Notes under the pieces: generated by a model | Told to the model about the DNA's origin: nothing | Databases searched by the model: none | Seen by the model: the letters and a program-made list of their open reading frames with translations, nothing else | In this document: positions 6,922 to 16,445 of the stretch, piece by piece | Layout of the letters: each line of letters begins with the position of its first letter | How positions within the stretch are numbered: position 1 is the stretch's first letter | DNA from: Candidatus Saccharimonadota bacterium | Lineage (GTDB): Bacteria > Patescibacteriota > Saccharimonadia > Saccharimonadales > Saccharimonadaceae | Direction of reading: 5' to 3' | DNA: 46,943 nucleotides | NCBI GenBank assembly: GCA_017613135.1 | Contig: JAGAEN010000019.1 | Coordinates: 1-46,943, forward strand | Made by a program: the position numbers and the translations under genes

Positions 6922-9396
6922 ATGAACGAGAACATCGGGGAAAAGACAAATAACGAATTACCACAAAAACAGAATGACCAGTGGGACACTCTGAAAAATC
7001 AGCCAATGTCAAAAACTTTTCAAGTTGCTCCCGGTACCACTAAAGAAGCAGAGTTTAAACGCCTTACGGGCGAAGATTGGCCAGGAAAAAAATACATTGC
7101 AGAAACCAGTGGCGCTGATAATTTTGATGGCTATGATTACCCAATAGAAACCTGGACCATCCGCGAACGCACTGCTGAAGAACAATCTGGAATTGTATCA
7201 AGAGAAGAATCTACTGTTGAGCGAATCGCTACTAGCGCTTCAAGCGAAAAACGCACACCCGATGAAGTAGAAGAGCAAATTACAGCAAGCGGCATAGCAA
7301 ATCACAAAAATGCTGATGAATCACGGCTGGTGGGTTCTCAAGTAACAGAGGCCACCGATAAGATTATTACCCCAGAAGGAGCCGAAACAACCAAGCAGCA
7401 AGAATTAGACTCTGCCCGTCAGCAAGAATTAGACTCTGCCCGTCAGCAAGAATTAGACTCTGCCCGTCAGCAAGAATTAGACTCTGCCCGTCAGCAAGAA
7501 TTAGACTCTGCCCGTCAGCAAGAACTTGATCTTGCTAAGCAAAAAGAATCTGAGTTGGCACTGATCGATGAATTATTGGCAGAGCAAGCCAAAGACGATG
7601 CTAGACTTGCTGAAATTGATAAAGAAATTGCCGAACTTGACGAGATGGATTTTGATAAACCACTAGTGGCTATTAATGCCGATTTTTCTCACGATAAGAA
7701 TGATTTAGCCTACGACCTAGCCGAGCGCAATCTAAATGATGAGCTATCGAACGTCAATGGTGTCAAAGGCTATATTAAAAGACTTTGGAAGGGCACTTTA
7801 TTCAAAAAATATTACGAACAGAGTTACGCTAACGACTATATGGAAGGTAATCGTGTAGTAAAAATTGATGGTGAAGAGTTTAATCTTGACGAATTAATGG
7901 AAAGACGTAAAGACGATGCAATTACCCGTTTTGTTATGAGCGTCACGGAAGACAGTAAACGTTTTATCCATAAAAGAGCTGGCGAAGAGATGTTGCCAGC
8001 TGATAAAGAAGCCACCGAAAAAGTTCGTGCCATTATTGAAAAATTTGCCACCGCTCAAGACATGCCGGCCACTGAACGCAAACGCATGCTCAGCGAAGAA
8101 TTGGGCCGTCTACGCGCCGAATACAAAGATAACAAAAGAGAAGTCGATCAGTCAATTTTTGATAATTACGAGCTAGTGGCCGAACAGGCTTTTGACCGTG
8201 TTAGACATGGTATTGCTATTAAAGACGTGATGGATGGGTTCCAAGTCTACAACGCCAAAGTTCGTGACGGCGCTCGCACTAAAGCTCATCGCGACGCCAT
8301 AGACAAAATTTCTAGTTCTGCCATCGGTCAGTTTCTCCCAGTTTCAGCCGAAACGCTTGCTGACGCCTATAGCGTCGCTACCGTTTTTGCGCAAACTGGC
8401 GCTAGAGCTGCTCTCAGGGTCACCGGCGGCATCTTCGCTTCTGGATTAATCTCCGGTCTTAGAGAACAAAATCGTATTGCCGAAGATCGCGCTCGCAGAA
8501 CCCGCGATATGGCTGAAGGTATGAGCTATGAAGAAGAGAACAGAAATACCAACAAACGTACTGCTAAATATGAAGCCAATATTGGCGGCACCATTTATGA
8601 GTTAAAGCCAGCCAACGAATTAATCGACAATATAGAGAAAGCCTTCGATCAAGAAGGGGAAGGTCGTGACGAGGCCTTATTACGTGCTATTGCTGAAGCT
8701 AGAGTACGCATAGATTTATCCGATTTAGAAAGCAAGGATTTAATTTCTTATACTTCAGCCGAAAAGCGTGGAGATGAACGCTTAAAGCTAGATATTGCTA
8801 CCATTCGCGCTGAAAAAGCCCTTTCTACTCCTGAAAAAAGACAACTTAAAACACTGAAGGTGCAAATCGCCAAAGAAATTATTAATGAAATTGATGAATT
8901 AGATTCAGAGTTCAATACGATGCGTGCTTATATGGCGCTGAAAAAAGCTAGCAAAACATTGTTGCTTGGAATGACTGGTATTGCTTTCGGCCCAGAAACT
9001 GCTCGTACCGGCCTTGGTAGTCCAGCCGGCAGTATTGTAGAGGACAATAATACTATTAAAAACGACGATGTTGAAGAAGAACCAAGCTCAAAAGACATCG
9101 AGCCAGAATCATCTAGCGATGTAGCTACTGAGCAAGAACAGTTTAGTAAAAAGATGATAGATTTGATTAAAACAAACGAAGACCTCATAGGTGGTGAAGA
9201 AGGCGTAAAGCTATTAACTGACACTACTAAATACAACAATGCGTTCGGAGAGCGATTCGGCAATTATTGGGACTCTTTAAGTATTCGTGAACGAAAAAGA
9301 GTTATTGAACTCATAAATCAGATTAATAGTTCAGAAGAATCACGCGAGCTTGATTGGGGTAGCGGAGCCAGAGTTTGGCTAACCGCACATTCCTAA
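6922..9396 (+). CDS. Large coiled-coil protein with QQELDSAR tandem repeats, unknown function
   Basis: An 824-residue acidic, mainly helical protein that I do not recognise. Residues about 159-206 are six 8-residue repeats (QQELDSAR five times exactly, then a degenerate copy), forming an E/Q-rich coiled coil. Residues 240-480 are mixed charged helices. About 485-530 (VATVFAQTGARAAL..GGIFASGLISG) is small-residue-rich and moderately hydrophobic, perhaps a membrane-associated or helix-packing segment. A second hydrophobic patch (TLLLGMTGIAFG) lies near 680. The C-terminal 130 residues form a separate domain. There is no signal peptide. It starts 1 nt after the upstream stop with AGGAGA as SD. 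It could be a cytoskeletal or surface scaffold; this is a guess. Confidence 0.75.
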   Translation: MNENIGEKTNNELPQKQNDQWDTLKNQPMSKTFQVAPGTTKEAEFKRLTGEDWPGKKYIAETSGADNFDGYDYPIETWTIRERTAEEQSGIVSREESTVERIATSASSEKRTPDEVEEQITASGIANHKNADESRLVGSQVTEATDKIITPEGAETTKQQELDSARQQELDSARQQELDSARQQELDSARQQELDSARQQELDLAKQKESELALIDELLAEQAKDDARLAEIDKEIAELDEMDFDKPLVAINADFSHDKNDLAYDLAERNLNDELSNVNGVKGYIKRLWKGTLFKKYYEQSYANDYMEGNRVVKIDGEEFNLDELMERRKDDAITRFVMSVTEDSKRFIHKRAGEEMLPADKEATEKVRAIIEKFATAQDMPATERKRMLSEELGRLRAEYKDNKREVDQSIFDNYELVAEQAFDRVRHGIAIKDVMDGFQVYNAKVRDGARTKAHRDAIDKISSSAIGQFLPVSAETLADAYSVATVFAQTGARAALRVTGGIFASGLISGLREQNRIAEDRARRTRDMAEGMSYEEENRNTNKRTAKYEANIGGTIYELKPANELIDNIEKAFDQEGEGRDEALLRAIAEARVRIDLSDLESKDLISYTSAEKRGDERLKLDIATIRAEKALSTPEKRQLKTLKVQIAKEIINEIDELDSEFNTMRAYMALKKASKTLLLGMTGIAFGPETARTGLGSPAGSIVEDNNTIKNDDVEEEPSSKDIEPESSSDVATEQEQFSKKMIDLIKTNEDLIGGEEGVKLLTDTTKYNNAFGERFGNYWDSLSIRERKRVIELINQINSSEESRELDWGSGARVWLTAHS
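7396..7539 (+). repeat. 24-bp tandem repeat, 5 perfect copies plus 1 degenerate
   Basis: The 24-bp unit beginning CAGCAAGAATTAGACTCTG occurs five times without a single difference (7396-7515), followed by a diverged sixth unit (7516-7539). Each unit codes for QQELDSAR. Perfect identity, including third codon positions, points to recent expansion by slippage. Confidence 0.97.
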
Positions 9397-9454
9397 ACAA
9401 TAAGCCCTTACGTTTTAATTGCATTCGTGGTATAATTAATCGCAAGGAGTTATT

Positions 9455-11176
9455 GTGAAATACGCTAAAAAAGATTACGAAGAGCGTCCTTGGCTCAAAT
9501 TTTACGAAGAAGAAAACATCCCAGGGAACCTTGAATACCCAGATTGTTCAATGGTGGATATGATTATGCAGTCGGCCGAAAAATGGCCAGACAATGTCGC
9601 CTATATTTATTATGGGCACAAAGTTACTTACAAGAATTTTGTCAAAAAAATCGAAAAAGCTGCCCGCGCCCTTAAAAATTACGGTGTCAAAGAAGGTGAC
9701 CGCGTCACCATTTGTATGCCCAACACTCCTGAAGGTATCACCATGGTCTATGCCGTCAATATGGTCGGTGCGGTTTGCAATATGGTCCACCCACTTTCTT
9801 CCGAAAAAGAGTTAGAATATTACATCAAAGTCGCCGACTCGAAATACGTTTTAGTTATTGATGCTGTGTTTGATAAAATTTACCGTCTCCGCGATACCGC
9901 TCAGCTCGAGCGTATCATTGTAGTGCGCCCGTCTGATGGCCTTGGTTTCCTCAAGAAAAAGCTTTACACCGCCCTTCACATTAAAAAAGTTCGCCTACCG
10001 CAAAATGATAGCCGCGTCGTCCTATGGGAAGATTTCATTGCGAACTCTTACTTTTATCAGGGGAACTACCACGAAGAACGTGGCGGGGAAGATCTCGCGG
10101 TAATTATGTATTCCGGCGGCACCACCGGCGCTCCGAAGCCAGTTATGCTTTCGAATCTCAACATCAACGCTGAGTCGCTCTGTGACGCTGCGGTGATTCG
10201 CCAGATTGTCCCCGGTGCTACGGTACTTTCTATCTTGCCACTTTTCCATTGTTTTGGTCTAGGCGTCTGTATCCACACCCCACTTTGCAAAGGTATGGGT
10301 TGTATTCTCATTCCAGCTTTTTCGCACAAACAATTTGCTGAAATCATCAAGAAAAACGAGCCAAATTTCATCGTCGGCGTCCCGACCCTGTTTGAGGCAC
10401 TTGTCAATACCAAATTGAAACAAGATGATCTTAAATCTGTCACTGCAGTAATCTGTGGTGGCGACGCTCTCACTCAGACTCTACGCGACAAAGTAAATAA
10501 TTATCTCAAAGACCACGGCTCTAATGCCAAGATTCGCGTCGGTTATGGTCTTACTGAAGGTTCTGGTGCCGTCTGTCTGTCACCGGAAAACTCTTTTGCT
10601 GATAGTATCATCGGCGCACCACTCCCAGACATCGATTTTAAAGTTGTCAAAAACGATACCTTCAAAAAACAACCCGTCGGTGTAGAAGGCGAAATTTGCA
10701 TCAGTGGTCCACTAGTAATGATGGGTTACTTGAATGACGAAGCCGAGACCGCCCAATCTTTGCGCCTCCACGATGATGGCAAACTTTGGCTTCATACTGG
10801 CGACCTGGGCTATCTTGGCGAAGATGGTCTTTTCTACTTTGCCCAGCGCTTGAAACGCATGATTATCAGTAGCGGTTATAATATTTATCCGACTCATCTC
10901 GAATCTATCATTAATTCCCACGAGGCAGTGCTTACTTCTACCGTAATTGGTATTGACCACCCGTACAAAGGCCAAGTGCCAAAGGCCTTCATCGTTTTGA
11001 AGCCAGGTTACAAGCCAGGTAAGCGTCTCGAAAAGGAAATCAGAGAGCTCCTGGAGAGAAATGTCCCGATTTATGCTCTCCCGACCGCCTACGAATTCCG
11101 TGACAAGCTCCCCCAGACTCTTGTTGGCAAAGTCGCCTTCAAGAAACTCGAAGCCGAAGAAAAAGCCAAAAAATAG
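9455..11176 (+). CDS. AMP-forming acyl-CoA synthetase (long-chain fatty-acid-CoA ligase type)
   Basis: A 573-residue ANL-superfamily enzyme that activates a carboxylic acid with ATP and joins it to CoA. Motifs in order: the P-loop-like IMYSGGTTGAPKP (about 213-225), GYGLTEGSG (about 365-373), LHTGDLGYLGEDG (about 446-458), the hinge RLKRMIISSGYNIYP (about 465-479) and the catalytic-lysine region LVGKVAFKKLE near 555-565. CPR bacteria generally lack fatty-acid synthesis, so it may activate acids scavenged from the host for membrane lipids. It starts at a GTG with AAGGAG at 9444-9449; TATAAT lies at 9431-9436. No other lipid gene is adjacent. Confidence 0.9.
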   Translation: MKYAKKDYEERPWLKFYEEENIPGNLEYPDCSMVDMIMQSAEKWPDNVAYIYYGHKVTYKNFVKKIEKAARALKNYGVKEGDRVTICMPNTPEGITMVYAVNMVGAVCNMVHPLSSEKELEYYIKVADSKYVLVIDAVFDKIYRLRDTAQLERIIVVRPSDGLGFLKKKLYTALHIKKVRLPQNDSRVVLWEDFIANSYFYQGNYHEERGGEDLAVIMYSGGTTGAPKPVMLSNLNINAESLCDAAVIRQIVPGATVLSILPLFHCFGLGVCIHTPLCKGMGCILIPAFSHKQFAEIIKKNEPNFIVGVPTLFEALVNTKLKQDDLKSVTAVICGGDALTQTLRDKVNNYLKDHGSNAKIRVGYGLTEGSGAVCLSPENSFADSIIGAPLPDIDFKVVKNDTFKKQPVGVEGEICISGPLVMMGYLNDEAETAQSLRLHDDGKLWLHTGDLGYLGEDGLFYFAQRLKRMIISSGYNIYPTHLESIINSHEAVLTSTVIGIDHPYKGQVPKAFIVLKPGYKPGKRLEKEIRELLERNVPIYALPTAYEFRDKLPQTLVGKVAFKKLEAEEKAKK

Positions 11177-11200
11177 CTCAGGGCGTGTTATAATCATACT

Positions 11201-11908
11201 ATGAAAAAACGTATAGGGATTTTATTAGGCGTAATTCTAGCGATTTCCGCGCTAGTTGCCGTTTTTATTATTGCTGATGGGCACAACCATACTCGCACTT
11301 TCAGTTTTCAAGATACTGCTAGGTTAGCCGAAGCAGTTAATTATGACGATTATGAGCCTAATTCTATTATTCCTGCCGACAAGAACTCCGGCGATATCGC
11401 TGAGAAAATCGAAGGCGATAAAGACGCCCCCATTATCATTTATGAATACGCCGACTACGCCTGTAGCCACTGCGCCGAAGCCAACGCAGTAGTCAATAAA
11501 ATACTCAAAGATTACGATGGCAAAATTGCCCTAGTTTTCCGTGGCTACCTAATCAGCTACTTCCGCAATAATGTCATTGCTTCTTCTGCTGCCACTGCCG
11601 CCCAGCTTCAAGGTTACTGGGAAGAATACAAAAATCTCTTATTTGAAAACCAAGCCACTTGGTACTATCAAAGCGGCACCAAACTCCGCGATTATCTCGG
11701 CGAATTATTCACCGAAGCTTCTAATGGTCAAGGTGATTTAGACAAGTTTTACCAAGATTTATCTAGTGATAACGTAGCGAAACGCGTCGCTTTTGAATAT
11801 GGCATTGGCTCTAAGGTTGACATTTCTGGCACCCCCACTTTTTATATTAACGGCGAAGCCGTCAGCGCCAGTCAGCTAAAAGAAACCGTAGAAAAATTGC
11901 TCAAATAA
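11201..11908 (+). CDS. DsbA-like membrane-anchored thiol-disulfide oxidoreductase
   Basis: A 235-residue protein with an N-terminal signal anchor (about residues 5-26) and a DsbA/thioredoxin-fold domain with CSHC (about 88-91) as the redox-active pair and the cis-proline loop GTPTFYING near 208-216. It probably forms disulfides in exported proteins outside the membrane. TATAAT (11189-11194) ends 6 nt before the ATG: leaderless. No vitamin-K-epoxide-reductase or DsbB partner is visible nearby. Confidence 0.88.
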   Translation: MKKRIGILLGVILAISALVAVFIIADGHNHTRTFSFQDTARLAEAVNYDDYEPNSIIPADKNSGDIAEKIEGDKDAPIIIYEYADYACSHCAEANAVVNKILKDYDGKIALVFRGYLISYFRNNVIASSAATAAQLQGYWEEYKNLLFENQATWYYQSGTKLRDYLGELFTEASNGQGDLDKFYQDLSSDNVAKRVAFEYGIGSKVDISGTPTFYINGEAVSASQLKETVEKLLK

Positions 11909-11941
11909 AGTCGCCTATACTATTTATGCTATAATACTAAT

Positions 11942-12427
11942 ATGCTCTGGAAAATCCTTATAGTTTTAATCATTTCGATGATTCCATTGGTGGAGCTCCG
12001 TGGTGCTATACCGGTAGCCGTCGGGATGGATCTTGGACTCCCCGAATGGCTCGTCCTCATCATCGCCATCATTGGCAACATTATCCCTGTACCGATTATT
12101 TATCTTTTTGCTCGCAAAGTTTTAGAGTGGGGTAGTAAAGTCAAGTGGAAGCCATTCAAACAATTTTGCAATTTCTGTCTTAAAAAGGGCGAAAAAGGCG
12201 GCCAGAAATTACTGCAAAAGGCCGGCAAACACGGTACATATTTTGCATTGTTTCTATTTGTGGCCGTGCCAATTCCTGGTACCGGCGCCTGGACCGGCAC
12301 TCTTGCCGCTAGCGTCCTAAATCTTAATTTCAAGAAAACTATTCTTTCCATCACTGCTGGCATTCTTGTCGCCGGCCTAATTATGCTCGCCGTTTCTCTC
12401 GGTTTATTTAAGGTACTATTCAATTAA
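11942..12427 (+). CDS. Small multidrug export-like membrane protein (COG2426 type)
   Basis: A 161-residue membrane protein with hydrophobic segments at about 1-20, 36-56, 100-125 and 134-158 and the conserved patterns PLVELRGAIPVA near 16-27 and VAVPIPGTGAWTG near 109-121, typical of the Sm_multidrug_ex (PF06695) family. The name is historical; transport substrates are not established. TATAAT (11930-11935) ends 6 nt before the ATG, so it is leaderless and transcribed separately from the upstream gene. Confidence 0.82.
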   Translation: MLWKILIVLIISMIPLVELRGAIPVAVGMDLGLPEWLVLIIAIIGNIIPVPIIYLFARKVLEWGSKVKWKPFKQFCNFCLKKGEKGGQKLLQKAGKHGTYFALFLFVAVPIPGTGAWTGTLAASVLNLNFKKTILSITAGILVAGLIMLAVSLGLFKVLFN

Positions 12428-12440
12428 AATAGTAGTAATC

Positions 12441-12498
12441 TTGACTTTTTGGCATAAGTGTGATATAATAAGAATATAAGTCTCGAAATGTATCGAGA
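12441..12498 (+). promoter_or_regulatory. Promoter and leader hairpin of the L,D-transpeptidase gene
   Basis: TTGACT (12441-12446), a 17-nt spacer and TATAAT (12464-12469). The leader of about 67 nt begins with a small hairpin, TCTCGA/TCGAGA (12481-12486 with 12493-12498), and carries a GAAAGGGGG SD before the ATG. Confidence 0.8.
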
Positions 12499-12543
12499 AG
12501 AACTTTAAAACTATGTTAAGGAATAGAGAAAGGGGGTCTTTCC

Positions 12544-13404
12544 ATGGAAACTCGCCACTGTAGTCGCCACTGTAGCGCCAAGCGTCAACCCAATCTATGG
12601 GTCATTTTACTCATCGTGTTCGGTATCCTTGTTGTTATCACGATAGCAGCCATTTGCTTGCAAAAGCTGAACCAACCAATCGACCCAACAACCCATCCCA
12701 CAACTAATTACAAGAACGAATTTCCCAAGTACGTCAAGTGGGACAAGGAAGATGTCAAGAAGCTCCAAACAGCACTTGGCATCAAAGCAGACGGTCGACT
12801 TGGACCAGAAACTGGTAATGCCATTCGCGCTTATCAGTATCAACACGGTCTTAAAGTTGACGGAGCCGCTGGCCCAGAAACTCGTCAGAGCCTCGGGATT
12901 ACTAATCTCAAAAGCTCAAACGCCTTCCGCTATGTTGCCGACCTTGAGTCGATTGCACGTAATTCCACCTCAGATTACCTGGTTTATATCAGCGATTATT
13001 CAAAAATGATTGCGGTTTACCATCGTGAGTCTGAGGGGTATTGGAAATGCCTTTACTATGCTGCCTGCAGCACTGGGAAGGATGATTCTCCGACTCTCCT
13101 TGGGGACGACGTCATCCAACATAGGGTCATCTCGTTCCAGAATGAGAAAAAGTATTGGTGTTACGCCGTCTTTTACTCTGGAGAATACGGGATTCATTCG
13201 ACCTCCTGTACTTCTTTCGATCCAAAGAGCGGACGGTTTGAAGACATCGATAGCCAAATCGGGAAGAAGATTTCTCCACTTGGTTGTATTCTGGTCGAGC
13301 CGAGTTTGGCAAAATTCATCTACGAAAATTGCCCAAATGGCACTCATGTCGTCCGTGACGATCGTAAGCTCAAAAATTACGATCCGTTTTCCATTAACCC
13401 TTAA
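12544..13404 (+). CDS. Membrane-anchored L,D-transpeptidase-like protein with peptidoglycan-binding domain
   Basis: A 286-residue protein: a short cytoplasmic tail with a duplicated RHCS, one transmembrane helix (about 18-41), a PG_binding_1 domain (about 62-118, with KLQTALGIKADGRLGPET and a second helical repeat) and a C-terminal YkuD-like domain. The catalytic region is GIHSTSCTS (about 219-227) and SPLGCILV (about 246-253). The family signature is HGT followed by SHGCIRL; His and Cys are kept, but the Arg after Cys is Leu and an SH is replaced, so activity is likely but not certain. It would make 3-3 cross-links or attach proteins to peptidoglycan. Confidence 0.82.
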   Translation: METRHCSRHCSAKRQPNLWVILLIVFGILVVITIAAICLQKLNQPIDPTTHPTTNYKNEFPKYVKWDKEDVKKLQTALGIKADGRLGPETGNAIRAYQYQHGLKVDGAAGPETRQSLGITNLKSSNAFRYVADLESIARNSTSDYLVYISDYSKMIAVYHRESEGYWKCLYYAACSTGKDDSPTLLGDDVIQHRVISFQNEKKYWCYAVFYSGEYGIHSTSCTSFDPKSGRFEDIDSQIGKKISPLGCILVEPSLAKFIYENCPNGTHVVRDDRKLKNYDPFSINP

Positions 13405-13409
13405 CAACT

Positions 13410-13437
13410 ATCCCCGCTTCGCGCGGGGATTTTTTTA
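13410..13437 (+). terminator. Intrinsic terminator of the L,D-transpeptidase gene
   Basis: ATCCCCGC (13410-13417) pairs with GCGGGGAT (13423-13430), followed by a run of T. Confidence 0.92.
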
Positions 13438-13447
13438 TCTAAAAAAA

Positions 13448-13522
13448 TGGCTCCCCCGGCCAGACTCGAACTGGCAACCTCGAAGTTAACAGCTTCTTGC
13501 TCCACCATTGAGCTACAGGGGA
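13448..13522 (-). tRNA. tRNA-Asn (GTT anticodon)
   Basis: Minus-strand cloverleaf: acceptor TCCCCTG/CGGGGGA with discriminator G73 (usual for Asn) and encoded CCA; the D-arm is GCTCAATGGTGGAGC; the anticodon loop CTGTTAA gives GTT; the T-arm is GCCAGTTCGAGTCTGGC. One A/G mismatch closes the anticodon stem. The 3' CCA end faces the L,D-transpeptidase terminator. Confidence 0.94.
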
Positions 13523-13572
13523 AGGTATCTCTATTATAGCATATTTTTTCATTTTGTGGTAAAATTAATTAA

Positions 13573-15339
13573 ATGGAAGAAAAAACAATTTTAATCGCCG
13601 GTTCTATTACTGTGGATGAGCTTTCAAAAGCTCTTGGTCTTTCTGTGACCGAGCTTATCGGCACCCTCTTTAAAAACGGGATTGTTGCGACTATCAACCA
13701 GCGCCTCGATTATGAAACCGCTTCCATTATTATTGATGAATTAGGATTAAAAAACGTCAAATTAGAGAAGAAAAACACCGCTACCAAGACTTCCGATTTT
13801 CACCGTGAATTGTCAGATAAAGCTGTCGAGCGCCCACCGGTTGTTGCGGTTATGGGGCACGTCGATCATGGCAAGACTACACTTCTCGACACTCTTCTTC
13901 ATAAAAAAACCGTCGAAAAAGAAGCCGGTGGTATCACTCAGCATATTTCCGCTTATCAGCTAAAACACGACGACCGCCTCATTACCTTCCTTGATACCCC
14001 AGGTCACGAAGCTTTTGCCGCCATTCGTCAACACGGCGCCATGCTGACCGACATCGTGGTTATCGTTGTGGCTGCCGATGACGGCGTCAAGCCACAGACT
14101 GTCGAGGCTATTAATTTTGCTAAGTCCGCCAATGCCAAAATCATCGTCGCCATTAATAAAATCGACCGCGAAGGCGCCGATATTGACCGCACCAAGGCCG
14201 ACCTATCTAATCACGGTCTCCAGCCAGAAGAATGGGGTGGCGACATCACCATGGTACCAATTTCCGCAAAACAAGGCACCAATCTAGAGCAGCTTCTCGA
14301 TATGATTCTCCTAACTTCTGATATTGAAGAATTAAAAGCCGATATTGATATCCCAGCCGAAGGTCTTGTTATCGAGTCTCACATGGAGACGGGGAAGGGC
14401 TCAGTAGTAAATCTTCTCGTTACTGGTGGCGAGTTAAAGACCGGCGAATTCATCGTCGCGGGTAGCACTTATGGCAAGGTTCGCACCATGCTAGATTGGC
14501 AGGGCAAGCCAAGGGGCAAGGCTACTCCATCTACCCCAGTTACTGTGACTGGTTTTAAAGAGCTTCCGAACTTCGGTGATCGCTTCGTCGAGGCCAAAGA
14601 CGAAAAAACCGCCCGTCGCATGGCACTCTTAAATGCCCAATCTATTGCAAACGAGTCTGCTTCCGCCAACGTGACTAGCTCCGATCTTCTCCGGATGATG
14701 AATGTCGCTGACAATTCGAAGATTTTCAATGTTATCATCAAAGGCGATGTGCTCGGCTCGGTTACCAGCGTCGTCGATTCTCTTAAAATGATTGATACTC
14801 ATGGCGAGATTACTTTAAATATTGTTAGCACCGGCGTCGGTGATATCAACGAAAACGATGTCTATATGGCAGCTGGCGAAAACACCATTATCTATGGTTT
14901 TAATGTTTCCGTGCCAATTAATATCAGCAAAATGGCCGCCCGTGACAATGTTCCAATCCGTACTTACAAAGTGATTTATGAATTATTAGACGATGCCAAG
15001 CACGAAATGGAAAATCTCTTAGACGCCGAAATTATCGAAGAAGACAAAGGCGAAATGAAAGTTCTCGGAGTCTTTCGTACCGAAAAGACCAGCATCATCG
15101 CCGGCGGCGAAGTCCTAAAAGGCGACGTAAAACCAGGGTATCTCGCCCGTGTGGTTCGTGACAAAGAATACATCGGCGAAGTAGAAGTCACTTCTGTTCA
15201 AAAGGAAAAAATGGACGTAAAAGAGCTAGTCGCAGGCGAGACCGGTGGCCTCGCTCTTAAACCCAAATCCAAGCTAGAAATCAAACTAAACGACCGTCTC
15301 AAATTCTTCACTCGCGAATCCAAAAAACGCACGCTATAA
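13573..15339 (+). CDS. infB: Translation initiation factor IF-2
   Basis: A 588-residue GTPase that places fMet-tRNA on the 30S subunit. It has a short N-terminal IF2_N helix domain (about 8-60), then the G domain with G1 GHVDHGKT (95-102), G3 DTPGHE (about 142-147) and G4 NKID (about 196-199), then the beta-barrel II, domain III and the C2 fMet-binding domain to the end. It lacks the long linker of E. coli IF-2. It appears leaderless: TAAAAT (13560-13565) ends 7 nt before the ATG and there is no SD. That is notable because IF-2 helps start leaderless mRNAs. It stands alone, without the usual nusA or rbfA neighbours. Confidence 0.96.
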   Translation: MEEKTILIAGSITVDELSKALGLSVTELIGTLFKNGIVATINQRLDYETASIIIDELGLKNVKLEKKNTATKTSDFHRELSDKAVERPPVVAVMGHVDHGKTTLLDTLLHKKTVEKEAGGITQHISAYQLKHDDRLITFLDTPGHEAFAAIRQHGAMLTDIVVIVVAADDGVKPQTVEAINFAKSANAKIIVAINKIDREGADIDRTKADLSNHGLQPEEWGGDITMVPISAKQGTNLEQLLDMILLTSDIEELKADIDIPAEGLVIESHMETGKGSVVNLLVTGGELKTGEFIVAGSTYGKVRTMLDWQGKPRGKATPSTPVTVTGFKELPNFGDRFVEAKDEKTARRMALLNAQSIANESASANVTSSDLLRMMNVADNSKIFNVIIKGDVLGSVTSVVDSLKMIDTHGEITLNIVSTGVGDINENDVYMAAGENTIIYGFNVSVPINISKMAARDNVPIRTYKVIYELLDDAKHEMENLLDAEIIEEDKGEMKVLGVFRTEKTSIIAGGEVLKGDVKPGYLARVVRDKEYIGEVEVTSVQKEKMDVKELVAGETGGLALKPKSKLEIKLNDRLKFFTRESKKRTL

Positions 15340-15377
15340 TTTAATTCCTTATGCTATAATAAGCATAAGGAGTAATA

Positions 15378-15665
15378 ATGCAATTTGACGAAAAATTTTT
15401 ACAAGAAATGGGTCTCTCGGCTATGCCAGAAGAGGAAAAGCAAAGATTCCTAGCCTATATCCAGGAAGAACTCGAGGTTCGCATCGGCGAGCGGATTTCA
15501 AAAGGCCTTACCGAAACCCAGCTAAACGAATTTGACAAAATTACCGACCAAGCCGAAGCCGCCAAATGGCTTGAAATCAACCGCCCCGACTACCGCGAAA
15601 TCGTCACCCGCACCATCGAAGAAATGAAGTCCGAAATCCGTGCCAACCGAACAAGGCTTATTTAG
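15378..15665 (+). CDS. DUF5663-like small acidic protein
   Basis: A 95-residue acidic helical protein with the motif FLQEMGLSAMPEEEKQRFL near the start and 'ERISKGLTETQLNEFDKI' in the middle. It resembles the small DUF5663-type proteins frequent in CPR genomes and, more distantly, the product at 6615. No function is known. TATAAT (about 15355) and AAGGAG before the ATG give it its own expression signals. Its 3' end overlaps the convergent fmt gene by 8 nt. Confidence 0.6.
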   Translation: MQFDEKFLQEMGLSAMPEEEKQRFLAYIQEELEVRIGERISKGLTETQLNEFDKITDQAEAAKWLEINRPDYREIVTRTIEEMKSEIRANRTRLI

Positions 15666-16434
15666 CGTATCCATTTAAGAAAGATTTCGCGTCCATCGTC
15701 TTCCGCCCCTCTGGCTGCAATCTATCAACCGCCACCAAACCCCCATCAGCGCAAGGAATCGAAAGTACCGCTGTTTCACCCGACCTTGCTATATGCGCCT
15801 CTAAAATGATGCATTTTACGCCAAAAAACGTATATTTTGGTTTTGGAAACCCTTGGTACGCCACAATTTTCCGAAAAGTCACCTCTGCACTATCTGTTTC
15901 CGGCGAGAGTTCGCCCATAGATTTTTCTAGTTTTCCGCAAAAAGTCGCTTTTTTCTCATCTTGAGGTTTAGGCTCCGGCAGTGACCCCAGATTATTCACA
16001 ATCCACTCTGCCCCAGTTTCCGCTAGCGCCTTATAAATCGCTGTTTTATCCATCAGTAAATCAGATAAAGTTGCCTGATAGTACACCGGGCCCGCGTCCA
16101 TCGCTTTTACTAGTTTCATTACCGATACAGAAAACTCAGAGTCACCTGCGAGAATCGCACTCTCAATCGGCGACGCCCCCCGATAAATTGGCAAAAGGGA
16201 AGGGTGAATGTTGAGAATCCCCTCCGGTTCGAACAAATCTAGTACATCGCTTCGAATCATCACCCCAAACGACGCCAAAATCCCATGCGCATCTGGGTTT
16301 TCGCGCTTTATTTTCTTCACTTCTTCTAAATCTTCACGAGTTCTCGCGTGAAAAACCACTTGGCACTCTCGCTCTATAACTGCTAATGCATAATCCGCTA
16401 AAGGCCCGTTCCCGAAAAAAATCACTTTCTCCAT
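15658..16434 (-). CDS. fmt: Methionyl-tRNA formyltransferase (short form)
   Basis: A 258-residue enzyme that formylates Met-tRNAi with 10-formyl-THF. The catalytic formyltransferase motif is clear: NIHPSLLPIYRGASPI (about 94-109; Asn-His with Asp in MDAGPVY near 132). The C-terminal OB-like domain is present but trimmed, since typical Fmt is near 310 residues. It lies directly after def on the same strand with an 11-bp gap, the classic def-fmt pair that adds and removes the formyl group. The N-terminal start at MEKVIFFGNG matches the family. Confidence 0.9.
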   Translation of the reverse strand: MEKVIFFGNGPLADYALAVIERECQVVFHARTREDLEEVKKIKRENPDAHGILASFGVMIRSDVLDLFEPEGILNIHPSLLPIYRGASPIESAILAGDSEFSVSVMKLVKAMDAGPVYYQATLSDLLMDKTAIYKALAETGAEWIVNNLGSLPEPKPQDEKKATFCGKLEKSMGELSPETDSAEVTFRKIVAYQGFPKPKYTFFGVKCIILEAHIARSGETAVLSIPCADGGLVAVDRLQPEGRKTMDAKSFLNGYAK

Positions 16435-16445
16435 CGTTAAAACCC

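Noticed and set aside
7396-7539. CRISPR array
   Set aside because: The repeats are direct tandem with no spacers and are coding; there are no cas genes in the window.
13010-13489. A 159-codon ORF ending in tRNA-Asn
   Set aside because: It is a shifted frame of the L,D-transpeptidase gene that continues through its terminator and the tRNA, typical of a spurious ORF.
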